A DNA stretch of 64,000 nucleotides, taken from assembly GCA_963812075.1 (NCBI GenBank), contig CAWETN010000008.1, positions 124,001-188,000 on the forward strand. Direction: 5' to 3'. The translations under genes and the position numbers were made by a program. Positions 16,052 to 24,959 of this stretch are shown here, one piece after another. Below the pieces are notes generated by a model. That model saw nothing but the letters and a program-made list of their open reading frames with translations, did not search any database and was not told the DNA's origin. The stretch is from JAMXLO01 sp963812075. Lineage in GTDB: Bacteria; Pseudomonadota; Alphaproteobacteria; Acetobacterales; Acetobacteraceae. Numbering within the stretch: the first letter of the stretch is position 1; each line of letters starts with the position of its first letter.

Positions 16052-17653
16052 CTATTGCAGCGCCACCCCCATCGCCTCGCCGTAGCGCCGCGCCGGCTCG
16101 AGCGGATCGCCATACTTGCGGTGCATCGCCGTGTGGTACGCCGCCGCCAGCAGCAGCCTGTCGCGCTGCGGATGGCGGTTGGTGCCGAAGTCCATCAGCA
16201 TGCACTGGGCGATCTCCTGGTTGTGCGGATCGTTGCCCAGCTTGGTTGCCGCCAGCGCGATGCGCTCCACCAGCGGGCCGCGGTCGCCGACGTTGTCGAG
16301 ATAGGCCTGCGTCCAGGCCAGGCTCTCCGCCCCGTTCAGCGCACATACGGCGGTATCGACGCGTTCGAGCAGCTGTCCCGCCGTCATCCTGTCCGCACCG
16401 CTGGGCGCCGCGATCGCCACCGGGTTGGCATCGCCTATCCCCTTCTGGTGCTCGGCCACATGGTTCAGGAACGACGCCAGCAGGTAGATCAGCCGCAGCC
16501 GACGCGGGTGGTCGAAGTTGTCGTAGAACCAAGCCAGCGTGTTGCAGTACTCGTAGCAGTGGTGCGGCATGGAGAAGTTGTTCGGCCCGGTGGTCTCCAT
16601 CACCACCTGCGCGCAGGCGATCTGCATCACGTCGAGGATGCGCCGCGGGTCCTTCCCCGCCTTCAGCAGCTTGGTTATGGCGTGCAGGTTGTCGGGTTCG
16701 TGGCCGCGGATGATCGCCTGGATCAGCGCCGCCGACTCTTCCTGGTTGAGTGGCTCCTTGTTGTTGCGCAGCAGCGCAACCTCGGCGTCGCCGACGCCGC
16801 CGTAGGGCACGGCGTGCAGCGTCTCGCCCTCGATGTTCATCTTCACGAGATTGCAGGCCATCTCGTAGGTCGAGTACCAGCGCGGCCCCACGGCGATATC
16901 CAGCGCGCCGGCATACAGCACGTGGTGCGCCGCCGGATCGTCCCAGCCGATCGCGTTGCCGATCTCCACCGTCGAGCGCGCACGATACGCCTTGTGCCCG
17001 GTCGTGTAGGAGCGGTTGAACAGCATCCGGTCCTGCACGTCGATCAGCCCGGCGAACACCAGCTCGGCCAGCACCGCCTTGCGGTTCGGCACGTCCTCCA
17101 TCAGGCCCAGGAAAGTGCGGTAGGCATCGAGCACCTGGCCGCGATGCACCAGGGTCATCCAGTTGGCGAGCCGCTCCTTCAGCGGTCCTTCCTGGCGCAA
17201 CGGCTCCTGGTCCGGCCAGTACACCACCGGCTCCGGCGGCTTGTCGATCGCGCCGAGATTGCCGCGGGCGCGCGTGTAGTGCCCCGGCGCCTTGTCGATC
17301 TTCTGGTTCCAGATATCCAGCCCGCTCGGGATGTACCAAATGGTCTGCGCCATTGGCAGCATCGCCAGCTCCGCCGGCACCATCTTCGTCAAGTTGACCG
17401 TGGCGCGTGCGCTCAGCAGGCAGTGGTCGTTGTTGACGAAATTCGGATAACCATCATCGATGCGCTCGTGGTATGGCACATGTGTGTATGGCGCATGGAT
17501 GCGCACGCCCTCGGCGACGATCTCCTTCAGCGGACGCCCGGCGCGCACGAGATCGTAATAGACCTTGCTGGCCCCTATCTGGTCGCGCGCCATGACCCGC
17601 TCTTCCAGCTTCGCGTAAAGGGTACTCGTGGCACGATCGACCTGCGCGTCCAT
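16052..17653 (-). CDS. Conserved protein of unknown function, 533 residues
   Basis: I do not recognise the family. The protein starts at ATG 17653 with GGAGGA eight bases upstream. It has no signal peptide or membrane segment and is mainly helical, with many aromatic and His residues (HAPYTHVPYHERIDDGYP near residue 50, SMPHHCYEYCNTLAWFYDNF near 360, NHVAEHQKGIG near 400). The His, Tyr and Cys clusters could hold a metal or heme but no known motif fits. It is divergent from an NHL-propeller gene (90-base gap), suggesting joint regulation. A large upstream extension of the frame to 18856 is a shadow of that gene. Real gene: strong; function: unknown. Confidence 0.75.
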   Translation of the reverse strand: MDAQVDRATSTLYAKLEERVMARDQIGASKVYYDLVRAGRPLKEIVAEGVRIHAPYTHVPYHERIDDGYPNFVNNDHCLLSARATVNLTKMVPAELAMLPMAQTIWYIPSGLDIWNQKIDKAPGHYTRARGNLGAIDKPPEPVVYWPDQEPLRQEGPLKERLANWMTLVHRGQVLDAYRTFLGLMEDVPNRKAVLAELVFAGLIDVQDRMLFNRSYTTGHKAYRARSTVEIGNAIGWDDPAAHHVLYAGALDIAVGPRWYSTYEMACNLVKMNIEGETLHAVPYGGVGDAEVALLRNNKEPLNQEESAALIQAIIRGHEPDNLHAITKLLKAGKDPRRILDVMQIACAQVVMETTGPNNFSMPHHCYEYCNTLAWFYDNFDHPRRLRLIYLLASFLNHVAEHQKGIGDANPVAIAAPSGADRMTAGQLLERVDTAVCALNGAESLAWTQAYLDNVGDRGPLVERIALAATKLGNDPHNQEIAQCMLMDFGTNRHPQRDRLLLAAAYHTAMHRKYGDPLEPARRYGEAMGVALQ

Positions 17654-17743
17654 TCCGACATCCTCCGGCACGTTGTTGGACGATCCTAAGCTTGACAGAC
17701 CGCTTCCGACAACCATGGTGGCCCCGACGGGAGGAACAGAACG

Positions 17744-18754
17744 ATGCCGGATGCGCAATGGATCCTCAGCACGGTCGCCGGGACAGGCGAGCAGGGTTAT
17801 GCGGGCGACGGCGGCCCGGCGTCGCAGGCGCAGCTCAACAACCCGTTCGATCTGGCGTTCGATCCCGCCGGCAACCTGTGCTTCTCCGACACCTATAACC
17901 ACTGCATCCGGCGCATCGACCGCAACGGCGTGATCAGCACCATCGCCGGCACCGGCGAGAGCGGCTTCTCCGGCGACGGCGGCCCGGCGACGCAGGCGCG
18001 GATGAACCAGCCGTACGGCATCGTCATCGACCGCAGCGGCAACATCTACATTGCCGATCGGCTGAACGGACGCGTGCGACGCATCGACGGCGCGAGCGGC
18101 GCGATGACCACACTGGCGGGCGACGGCTCGGGCAGGTTCAGTGGCGATGGCGGGCCGTCGGATCGCGCCGGACTCGCCGAGCCGAACGGGCTTGCGTTGG
18201 ACCGCGAGCATCGCCGGCTGTTCGTCGCCGACGTCGCCGACCATCGGGTGCGCGTCATCGACCTTGCGTCCGGCGTGATCGGCACGTTCGCCGGCACCGG
18301 CAAGGGCGCGCATGCCGGCGATGGCGGCCCTGCCGCGTCGGCCGACGTCTTCGGCGCGCGTGCGGTGGCGCTGGCGCCGGATGATTCGCTGTACGTGATG
18401 GAGCGCCAGGGCAGCAGCATCCGCCGCATCCACAACGGCAGCATCGAGACCGTCGCCGGTACCGGCGCGCGCGCCTATGCCGGCGATGGCCATGATGCAC
18501 GCCATGCGGTGTTCAATGCACCGAAGGAGATGGCGGTCGATCCCGCCGGCAACATATTCGTGGTGGATACCGAGAACCATGTCATCCGCCTGATCGACGC
18601 GCAGAGCTGGATCGTCACCACGATCGCCGGCAACGGCGAGGCCGGTCCGCATGGGCTCGCGCGCCCGCACGGGGCGGTCGTCGGGCCGGACGGCGCCGTG
18701 TATATTGGCGATTCGGAAAATCACCGCGTGTGCAGGCTGGTGCGGCGCGGTTGA
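17744..18754 (+). CDS. NHL-repeat beta-propeller protein
   Basis: A 336-residue protein built from about six repeats. Most start with AGTGE/AGDG-type turns followed by GDGGPA and a P-x-G-(I/L) strand, for example TGEQGYAGDGGPASQAQLNN near residue 14 and TGESGFSGDGGPATQARMNQ near 70. These form an NHL propeller. No signal peptide is visible, so it is probably cytoplasmic, although many relatives are exported. NHL propellers usually bind partners rather than catalyse. It is divergent from the 533-residue orphan, and a palindromic repeat element lies just after its stop. Confidence 0.82.
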   Translation: MPDAQWILSTVAGTGEQGYAGDGGPASQAQLNNPFDLAFDPAGNLCFSDTYNHCIRRIDRNGVISTIAGTGESGFSGDGGPATQARMNQPYGIVIDRSGNIYIADRLNGRVRRIDGASGAMTTLAGDGSGRFSGDGGPSDRAGLAEPNGLALDREHRRLFVADVADHRVRVIDLASGVIGTFAGTGKGAHAGDGGPAASADVFGARAVALAPDDSLYVMERQGSSIRRIHNGSIETVAGTGARAYAGDGHDARHAVFNAPKEMAVDPAGNIFVVDTENHVIRLIDAQSWIVTTIAGNGEAGPHGLARPHGAVVGPDGAVYIGDSENHRVCRLVRRG

Positions 18755-18767
18755 TCTGTCCCCCCGG

Positions 18768-18860
18768 GTCATTGCGAGGAGCGGAGCGACGAAGCAAGCT
18801 CCATGAAACGGGCGCACCTGACTGGCGATTGCTTCGTCGGCTTCGCCTCCTCGCAATCAC
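18768..18860. repeat. Dispersed palindromic (REP-like) element, copy 2
   Basis: It begins GTCATTGCGAGGAGC, continues GCGACGAAGCAA, and ends with the matching opposite arm GATTGCTTCGTCGG to CCTCCTCGCAATCAC. It lies between the NHL gene and the ABC importer operon, and relates to the elements at 5440-5525 and 46625-46654. Confidence 0.72.
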
Positions 18861-18885
18861 ACGGAACCCTTGCCTCGGAGAAGCA

Positions 18886-19938
18886 ATGCGACATCTGTGC
18901 GTGACCTTCGGGCTGATCCTCGGCCTTGCTGCCGTACCTGCCTTCGCCTGCGACAACCCGCGCCCGATGGAAGGCTTCAAGACCTGCGCCGATGTCGCGA
19001 AGGCCGAGAGCGAAGGCGCGCTTGTGGTGTATTCCACCGATCCTGAGGCCGCCGGAGAGAAGGAACTGTCGAAGTTCCACGCGCTCTTTCCGCGGATCAA
19101 GGCGACGTATCTGCGGCTTCAGGCCGGCGCGCTGTATGCCAGGCTGCTGGCCGAACGCCAGGGCAACGCCTACCTCGCCGACATCGCGCAGCTCTCCGAC
19201 ATGAGCTTCGCGCTCGATTTCCAGAAACGCGGCGGCTACATGCAGTACGTCTCGCCCGAAATGACAGCCTACAAGCCGGAATTCAAAAGCGCGCCCGAGG
19301 GCTTTTGGACCTGGGGCGCGCTGGCGATCGCGGCGATCGCATACAACCCCAACCTGGTGTCGGCGGAGGAGGCGCCGCGGACCTGGAAGGACATGCTCGA
19401 TCCGAAATGGACCGACGCCATCTCGGTGAAGGTGACGATCTCCGGACTGCAGCACGTGGAGTGGTACGTGCTGCGCCAGCTCTACGGCAACGACTTCTGG
19501 ACCAGGCTGGCGCCGCTGAAGCCGCATGCGTTCGATTCCTACGTGCAGCAGTTCGATCGGCTGGTGAACGGCCAGGACAAGGTGGCGCTCACCGCGCAGT
19601 ACTCCGGCTACCTGATCATGAAGGCGAAGGGCGCGCCGGTGGAGTTCGTCATCCCGCCAGATGGCGTGGTCGCCTCGCCGCAGCCCTGGGGCATCGTGAA
19701 GGAGGCGCCGCACCCGGCGGCGGCGCAGCTGTTCATGGACTGGTTCCTCAGCGTGCCGGGGCAGACCGGCAATGCCGAAGTGCTGTACTACCACTCGCCG
19801 CGCGGTGACGTGTCGCCGCCACCGGGCGGTGTCAGCGTCAACGAGTTCAAGCTGCTGACCCCGACCGACTGGCATGCCTTCGAGCAGTCTCACGCGCAGT
19901 TCGTGCGCGAGTGGGACAAGATCACCGGCCTGCGCTGA
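18886..19938 (+). CDS. ABC transporter substrate-binding protein (Fe3+/polyamine-type, family 1)
   Basis: A 350-residue periplasmic binding protein with a clear signal peptide (hydrophobic to about residue 20, cleavage near AFA-C). The mature domain fits the ferric/putrescine class: LVVYSTDPEAAGEKELSKFH, a run of Tyr residues, TWKDMLDPKWTDAI, and a C-terminal LFMDWFLSVPGQ. The Cys after AFA is preceded by PAFA, not a canonical lipobox. It is the first gene of a three-gene operon and lies three bases before the permease gene. The ligand (ferric ion, a ferric chelate or an organic cation/anion) cannot be fixed from sequence alone. Confidence 0.85.
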   Translation: MRHLCVTFGLILGLAAVPAFACDNPRPMEGFKTCADVAKAESEGALVVYSTDPEAAGEKELSKFHALFPRIKATYLRLQAGALYARLLAERQGNAYLADIAQLSDMSFALDFQKRGGYMQYVSPEMTAYKPEFKSAPEGFWTWGALAIAAIAYNPNLVSAEEAPRTWKDMLDPKWTDAISVKVTISGLQHVEWYVLRQLYGNDFWTRLAPLKPHAFDSYVQQFDRLVNGQDKVALTAQYSGYLIMKAKGAPVEFVIPPDGVVASPQPWGIVKEAPHPAAAQLFMDWFLSVPGQTGNAEVLYYHSPRGDVSPPPGGVSVNEFKLLTPTDWHAFEQSHAQFVREWDKITGLR

Positions 19939-19941
19939 CGC

Positions 19942-21624
19942 ATGCGCCTCCCCGCCATCACCCCGCGCCAGATCGTCATGCCGCTTGTCGTGCTGCTGTG
20001 CGGCGCGCTGGTGCTCTACCCGATCGGCTTCCTGATCAATGCGTCGCTCAATGTCGGCGATCCTTCGGCCTTCCCGCCCGAGGAGTACGGGCTCGACAAC
20101 TTCGTCAACCTGACCGACGACTACCGGGCGCTGGCCAACACGCTGCTGGTATCCTGCATCGCCACCGTGCTGGCGGTGATCTTCGGCTTCCTCCAGGCCT
20201 GGATCCTGACCCGCACCAACATCCCCGGCCGCCAGCGGCTGGAACGGCTGATGGAGCTGCCGTATTACATGACGCCGCTGATCGGCGCGCTGGCCTGGGG
20301 CGTGCTGCTCGGCCCCAAGACCGGACTGATCAACCAGGTGTGGCGCTCGACCGGCGCGCCGGGCGATCTGTTCAACATCTACTCGGCCTACGGCATCGCC
20401 TGGGTGATGGCGCTGTTCGAGGGCACCGTCGCCTTCGTGATGATCTCGGCGGCAATGAAGTCGATGGACCCGTCGCTGGAGGAAAGCTCGCGGGTACTCG
20501 GCGCCGGCAAACTGCGCACCGCGCTGCGCATCACCCTGCCTCTGGTGGCACCCGGCGTGCTCAGCGCCACCATCTTCGTGTTCGCCGAGATGCTGGGCTC
20601 GTTCGCCGCCGCCTTCGTGCTGGGCATTCCGGGCCGCTTCTACGTCGTCACCACGCAGATCTGGCAGGCGACGCTGTCCTTCCCGCCCGACTACGGCCGC
20701 GCCGCGGCGATGGGGCTGTCGCTGTTCGGGGTCATGCTGATCACGCTGACGCTCGCGCGCTTCGTGCTGAAGCACGGCACTTACACCACGATCACCGGCA
20801 AGGCGTTCCGCCCGCGCGAAATGGACGTGGGTGCGATGCGCTGGCCGCTGCTCGCCATCGCCTGGGGCTACATCATCGTCGCGGTGGTCCTGCCGCTGGC
20901 GGCGCTGCTGCTCACCTCGTTCGAGCGCTTCGCCACGGTGATCCTGTCGCAGATGCGGTTCACCTTTGCCAACTACGAGACCGCGCTGCAGATGGGCTCG
21001 GTCGGGCCGGCCTTCGTCAACAGCCTGATCCTGGCGATCTCGGTCTCCAGCATCGGCGTCGTCGTGATCGGCGTGCTGGCCTGGATCATCTACCGCTCGC
21101 GCATGCCCGGTGCCGGCGTTGCCGAATACGTCATCATGTTCCCGCAGGCCGTGCCGCGGCTGGTGTTCGGTCTCGGCCTGCTGTGGGCGTGGATCAACCT
21201 GCCGATCCCAATCTACGGCACGCTGTGGTTGCTCGGGTTGGCCTACTTCACCGTGTTCCTGCCACTTGGCCTGCGCACCATCGCCAGTGTCGTGCTGCAG
21301 GTCGATCCGAGCCTCGAGGAATGCGCGCGCGTCTGCGGCGCTGGCTGGGTCTACCAGATGCGCACGGTGACGATGCCGCTGCTGCGGCCGGGCCTGGTCG
21401 CGGCATGGCTGCTGATCTTCATCGCCTCGGTGCGCGAACTGGGGGTTTCGATCTTCCTCATGGGGCCGAATTCCAAGGTGATCGCACCGGCGATCGTCAA
21501 TTCGTGGCTGAGTTCGAGCTCCGAGCTCTCGGCGGCGATGGCACTGATCCAGACCGCCACCGTGTTTGTCGCCGTCGCTGTCCTGTTCAGCCTGGCGCGT
21601 CGCGTCACCGGAGCGACCCAGTGA
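19942..21624 (+). CDS. ABC transporter permease, fused two-domain (FbpB-type)
   Basis: A 560-residue integral membrane protein with two tandem BPD_transp_1 domains in one chain, so it forms the whole channel. The coupling loops are LEESSRVLGAGKLRTALRI (about 175-195) and LEECARVCGAGWVYQMRTV (about 455-475). About twelve hydrophobic segments are visible. This arrangement is typical of iron(III) importers such as FbpB but also occurs in other family-1 systems. It is preceded by its binding protein with a three-base gap and overlaps the ATPase gene by four bases (GTGA). Confidence 0.9.
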   Translation: MRLPAITPRQIVMPLVVLLCGALVLYPIGFLINASLNVGDPSAFPPEEYGLDNFVNLTDDYRALANTLLVSCIATVLAVIFGFLQAWILTRTNIPGRQRLERLMELPYYMTPLIGALAWGVLLGPKTGLINQVWRSTGAPGDLFNIYSAYGIAWVMALFEGTVAFVMISAAMKSMDPSLEESSRVLGAGKLRTALRITLPLVAPGVLSATIFVFAEMLGSFAAAFVLGIPGRFYVVTTQIWQATLSFPPDYGRAAAMGLSLFGVMLITLTLARFVLKHGTYTTITGKAFRPREMDVGAMRWPLLAIAWGYIIVAVVLPLAALLLTSFERFATVILSQMRFTFANYETALQMGSVGPAFVNSLILAISVSSIGVVVIGVLAWIIYRSRMPGAGVAEYVIMFPQAVPRLVFGLGLLWAWINLPIPIYGTLWLLGLAYFTVFLPLGLRTIASVVLQVDPSLEECARVCGAGWVYQMRTVTMPLLRPGLVAAWLLIFIASVRELGVSIFLMGPNSKVIAPAIVNSWLSSSSELSAAMALIQTATVFVAVAVLFSLARRVTGATQ

Positions 21625-22694
21625 ACCAGGCCCGCATCGAGGTCAGCGATCTTATCGTGCGCTACGGCGACGTCACCGCGGTGGACAACATCGCATTCGC
21701 CATCGCGCCTGGCGAGCTGGTGACGCTGCTGGGCCCTTCCGGCTGCGGCAAGACCACCACGCTGCGTTCGGTCGCCGGGCTGGAGACGCCCACCGGCGGC
21801 ACCATCCGGCTGAACGGCAGCGCGGTGTATTCCGCGCGCGAACGCCGCAACGTGCCGGCCGAGAAGCGCGGCGTCTCGATGGTGTTCCAGTCCTACGCGA
21901 TCTGGCCGCACATGACGGTGTACGACAACGTCGCCTACGGGCTGCGCGTGCGCAAGCTGCCGCAGGCCGAGGTGCGGCAGAACGTCGAGCGCGTGCTGGA
22001 CCTGGTGCAGATGCAGGCCTTCGCCGATCGCCCGGCCTCGAAGCTGTCGGGCGGACAGCAGCAGCGCGTGGCGGTGGCGCGGGCGATCGCCTTCTCGCCG
22101 AGTGTGCTGCTGTTCGACGAGCCGCTGTCCAACCTGGATGCGAAGCTGCGCGCCGAGATGCGCGTGGAGTTGCGCGAGCTGCAGCGCCGGCTGGACATCA
22201 CGTCGCTCTACGTCACGCACGATCAGGAGGAGGCGCTGGCGATCTCCGACCGGGTGATTGTGATGAACGGCGGCAGGATCGAGCAGATCGGCACGCCCGA
22301 GGACATCTACAACCGCCCGCAGAGCCGCTTCGTCGCCGACTTCGTCGGCTCGGCGAACCTGATCGCCGGCAAGGTGCGCGGCCAAGGCGCCAACGGCACG
22401 CTGATCTTCGAGGCCGAAGGCGGCATGGAACTCGAGGTCGCGCCGTCGGATGCACCGCGCGAGCGGACCGCGGTGGCGCTGCGGTCGTCCTACGTCCATC
22501 TGGTGCGCATGCCAGACTCGCACAACGCGGTGCCCGGACGCATCCATCGGCGGATGTTCCACGGCGACTTCATCCAGTACGTGGTGGACTGGCCGGCCGG
22601 GCAGCTCATCGTACGGCGTCCGCCGACCGAGCTGTTCGAGGAAGGCAGCGAGGTCACCGTGTCGTTTCTGCCGGCGCACTGCGTGCTGCTGTAG
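21621..22694 (+). CDS. ABC transporter ATP-binding protein (FbpC/PotA-like)
   Basis: This 357-residue ATPase powers the importer. The Walker A motif is GPSGCGKTTT (about 37-46), the Q-loop VFQSYAIWPHM, the signature LSGGQQQRVA (about 139), Walker B VLLFDEPLSNLD and the switch His VTHDQEEAL. The last 110 residues form a TOBE-type regulatory domain. Translation starts at the GTG 21621, whose last two bases are shared with the permease stop, so coupling is expected. Together with the two preceding genes the transporter is complete, unlike the PhnD-PhnE cluster upstream. Confidence 0.92.
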   Translation: MNQARIEVSDLIVRYGDVTAVDNIAFAIAPGELVTLLGPSGCGKTTTLRSVAGLETPTGGTIRLNGSAVYSARERRNVPAEKRGVSMVFQSYAIWPHMTVYDNVAYGLRVRKLPQAEVRQNVERVLDLVQMQAFADRPASKLSGGQQQRVAVARAIAFSPSVLLFDEPLSNLDAKLRAEMRVELRELQRRLDITSLYVTHDQEEALAISDRVIVMNGGRIEQIGTPEDIYNRPQSRFVADFVGSANLIAGKVRGQGANGTLIFEAEGGMELEVAPSDAPRERTAVALRSSYVHLVRMPDSHNAVPGRIHRRMFHGDFIQYVVDWPAGQLIVRRPPTELFEEGSEVTVSFLPAHCVLL

Positions 22695-22706
22695 CGGCCG
22701 CACCAG

Positions 22707-22725
22707 TTGCGTTGCTGAAACGCAA
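22707..22725. terminator. Short perfect hairpin after the ABC operon
   Basis: TTGCGTT and AACGCAA form a perfect seven-base stem around GCTGA, 13 bases after the ATPase stop. It is followed by ATATCAAGTTT rather than a clean T run, so its efficiency as a terminator is doubtful. The remaining 185 bases to the convergent monooxygenase gene hold nothing recognisable. Confidence 0.35.
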
Positions 22726-22910
22726 ATATCAAGTTTGGGCTCGATCTCTCCGGTGAAGAACGATCGCGCAACCATCCGACCAAGGTCGCAGGTTTCCCAC
22801 GCAACGCTGCGTCAGGCCGTGCCCGCCGTCCGGCAGGCTGCGACCGAAGTCCGGGCTGCCGAGCGACGCTGATCAGCGAAAGATCGAGGACAGGTCAGGC
22901 GTTTTGCTGA

Positions 22911-23864
22911 TTACGCCGCCGCCTTGGCACGCTTCGGCCAGCGCGCCGCCACCATCGGCAGCACCTGCTCGATCAGCCTGCGCGTCTGGTCCAGCATGTC
23001 CGCGTCGCCGCGCGCCGCCGGGCGCAGGATGAACTTCGAGGCTCCGGCCTCAACGTAGTCCGCGATCCGCGCCAGCATGGTGCCTGCATCGCCGATCGCG
23101 AAGTGTCGTTCGGGATCGCGCCCGGTGCGCTTGCGGTACGCCTCCATCACCTGCGCCACGCCTGGATCGTCGATCCGCCCGAAGCGATAGGCGAACGCGG
23201 CACCGTAGTGGTCCTCGTCGATGCTGCGCCCGCTCTCCGCCAGCGCCGCCTTGATCTCCGCGATCACGCGCCCGACATCGGCCGCCGTCTCTGCGCCCGC
23301 CTGCCAGCCGGTGCCGTAGCGCGCGGTACGACGCACCGCCGCGGCGGACGAGCCGCCGATCCAGATCGGCAGATCGGACTGCACCGGCTTGGGCGAGATC
23401 GACGCGCCGGTCAGATGGTTGTGCCGCCCCTCGAAGTCGACGCTGTCCTCGCGCCACAGCCGCGCGATGATCTCCAGCGCCTCGTCGGTACGCCGCCCCC
23501 GTGTCGTCGTGTCGATATGCAGCGTCTGCCACTCCGGTCCCTGCGGGCTGCCGATGCCGAAGCCCGGCAGCAGCCGGCCCTGCGACAGCACGTCGATCGT
23601 GGCGCACTGCTTGGCCAGCAGCACCGGATCGCGCAGCGCCAGCGACACCACGTTGATGCCGAACTTGATGCGTCGCGTGCGCCCGGCGATGGCGGCGAGT
23701 GCAGTCATGCACTCGAGGATCGGCTGGCGGCTGACGATGCGGTCGGTTTGCCAGATCGAGTCGATGCCGCCCGCCTCGCAGAGATCGACCCAGCGCCAGA
23801 ACCCATCGGTGCTGGAGAACGGGAACTCCATCAGCCCGACGCCGACGGCGATGTTGCGTGCCAT
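22911..23864 (-). CDS. Luciferase-like (LLM class) flavin/F420-dependent oxidoreductase
   Basis: A 317-residue TIM-barrel oxidoreductase, second of its class in the window but only distantly similar to the one at 1617. It has VGLMEFPFSSTDGFWRW at the N-terminus, RTRRIKFGINVVSLALRDPV in two pieces, GRLLPGFGIGSPQ near residue 95 and the PIWIGGSSAAAVRRTA loop near 165. These suit the F420/FMN-dependent subgroup. Cofactor and substrate are unknown. It stands alone, convergent to the ABC operon, with an inverted-repeat element between it and the sirtuin gene upstream. Confidence 0.85.
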   Translation of the reverse strand: MARNIAVGVGLMEFPFSSTDGFWRWVDLCEAGGIDSIWQTDRIVSRQPILECMTALAAIAGRTRRIKFGINVVSLALRDPVLLAKQCATIDVLSQGRLLPGFGIGSPQGPEWQTLHIDTTTRGRRTDEALEIIARLWREDSVDFEGRHNHLTGASISPKPVQSDLPIWIGGSSAAAVRRTARYGTGWQAGAETAADVGRVIAEIKAALAESGRSIDEDHYGAAFAYRFGRIDDPGVAQVMEAYRKRTGRDPERHFAIGDAGTMLARIADYVEAGASKFILRPAARGDADMLDQTRRLIEQVLPMVAARWPKRAKAAA

Positions 23865-23907
23865 GCTCGCTCCTAATCTCGCACCACCTGTGATGCGGCG
23901 GCAGAAG

Positions 23908-24035
23908 GCAAGTCATACACAGAGTTTCACCGGGTGCACACAGAGTTGCACGAACAAGACAAATCGGCGCTTCACGCGGGGGTGCCTCTCCGTGAAACCT
24001 CGCGTGCACTTTGTGGAACTCTGTGTATGACTTGC
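23908..24035. repeat. Long inverted repeat with 32-base arms
   Basis: The left arm at 23908-23939 starts GCAAGTCATACACAGAGTT. The right arm at 24004-24035 is its reverse complement, with 28 of 32 positions matching. The spacer is 64 bases and contains a further copy of ACACAGAGTT near 23938. It sits between the LLM gene and the sirtuin stop codon. It may be a MITE-like remnant or an RNA hairpin; no open frame or target-site duplication was seen. Confidence 0.8.
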
Positions 24036-24785
24036 TCAGTTGTTCCCCACCGCCTCGCCCAGCGTCACCCCGATCTCCCGGTGCAGCACGAGGTCGGCAT
24101 AGGGATCGAGCCCGGTCGGCTCGCGGTTCAGGATCACCAGGCGCGTGCCGTTGCGCACCGCCATCTCCGGGAAGCCGGCGGCCGGGTACACCACCAGCGA
24201 TGATCCGATCGTGACGAACAGGTCTGCCTCCCGCGTCTCCTCCTCGGCGCGGATCATCGCCGCCGGCGGCATGGACTGACCGAACGACACCGTCGCGGTC
24301 TTCACGTAGCCGGCGCACCTGTCGCAGGTTGGCGGCTCGCCGGTGCGCTCGAATTCGGTGCGGATGTCCTCGATCTCGTAGCGCTGCGCGCAGTCGAGGC
24401 AGTGCGCATACGTCGTGTTGCCGTGCAGCTCGATCACGCGGCCGGCCGGCACGCCCGACGCCTGGTGCAGCCCATCGATGTTCTGCGTGATCACCGCCGA
24501 GGCCTTGCCGCGGTTGACCAGCGTCGCCACTGCGCGATGCCCGCGGTTGGGCTCCGCCTTGCGCATCGTCTCGTCGGTGGCGAAGCGCCGGCGCCAGGTC
24601 TCGCGCCGCGCCTCCTCCGAGGCGAGGAAGTCGGAAAAGTCGATCGGCCGCATCTTCGTCCAGATGCCGCCCGGACTGCGGAAGTCCGGAATGCCGGATT
24701 CCGTGCTGATGCCAGCGCCGGTGAAGATCACGATCCGCTGCGCCTCGTCGATCATCCGTCGCAGTTCGGCAACCTCTGGGTCCAT
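24036..24785 (-). CDS. Sir2-family NAD-dependent protein deacylase (sirtuin)
   Basis: A 249-residue sirtuin that would remove acyl groups from protein lysines using NAD+. The Rossmann motif is TGAGIS (about 22-27) followed by GIPDFRSPGG. QNIDGLH follows at about 101, then the catalytic His121 in ELHGN, and the structural zinc pairs CLDC (129/132) and CDRC. The ATG at 24785 gives the normal length; the frame is open to 25097 but that part is non-coding. It is divergent from a small unknown gene, and an FNR-type box lies in the 174-base gap between them. Confidence 0.92.
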   Translation of the reverse strand: MDPEVAELRRMIDEAQRIVIFTGAGISTESGIPDFRSPGGIWTKMRPIDFSDFLASEEARRETWRRRFATDETMRKAEPNRGHRAVATLVNRGKASAVITQNIDGLHQASGVPAGRVIELHGNTTYAHCLDCAQRYEIEDIRTEFERTGEPPTCDRCAGYVKTATVSFGQSMPPAAMIRAEEETREADLFVTIGSSLVVYPAAGFPEMAVRNGTRLVILNREPTGLDPYADLVLHREIGVTLGEAVGNN

Positions 24786-24878
24786 CGCGTGTGCTCCACT
24801 GGGCCCGCATGCTCCCCCAGCGGCGTGAACGCGGCAAGTGGAGTTCACGGGCGGGGCAGCGACAGCCAGACTGTCACT

Positions 24879-24892
24879 TTGACATGGATCAA
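24879..24892. promoter_or_regulatory. FNR/FixK-type box
   Basis: TTGACATGGATCAA matches the TTGAY-N4-RTCAA consensus of the FNR/FixK/DNR family exactly. It lies 68 bases before the start of the 85-residue gene and 94 bases before the sirtuin start on the other strand, so it could control either. Confidence 0.55.
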
Positions 24893-24959
24893 TGCCTCCG
24901 GCCGCCTCCGGTGCAAGCTTCGTTGTCCGTTCTTTTTGCGGACGTGACTGGAGGGGCGG

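Noticed and set aside
16055..17689. Plus-strand frame of 544 codons opposite the 533-residue orphan
   Set aside because: His/Val/Arg-rich low-quality translation, no ribosome binding site, and the minus-strand gene has a proper start and ribosome binding site. Taken as a shadow.
18769..20775. Minus-strand frame of 668 codons opposite the ABC importer
   Set aside because: Antisense to a convincing binding-protein/permease operon; the translation is charge-rich without family features.
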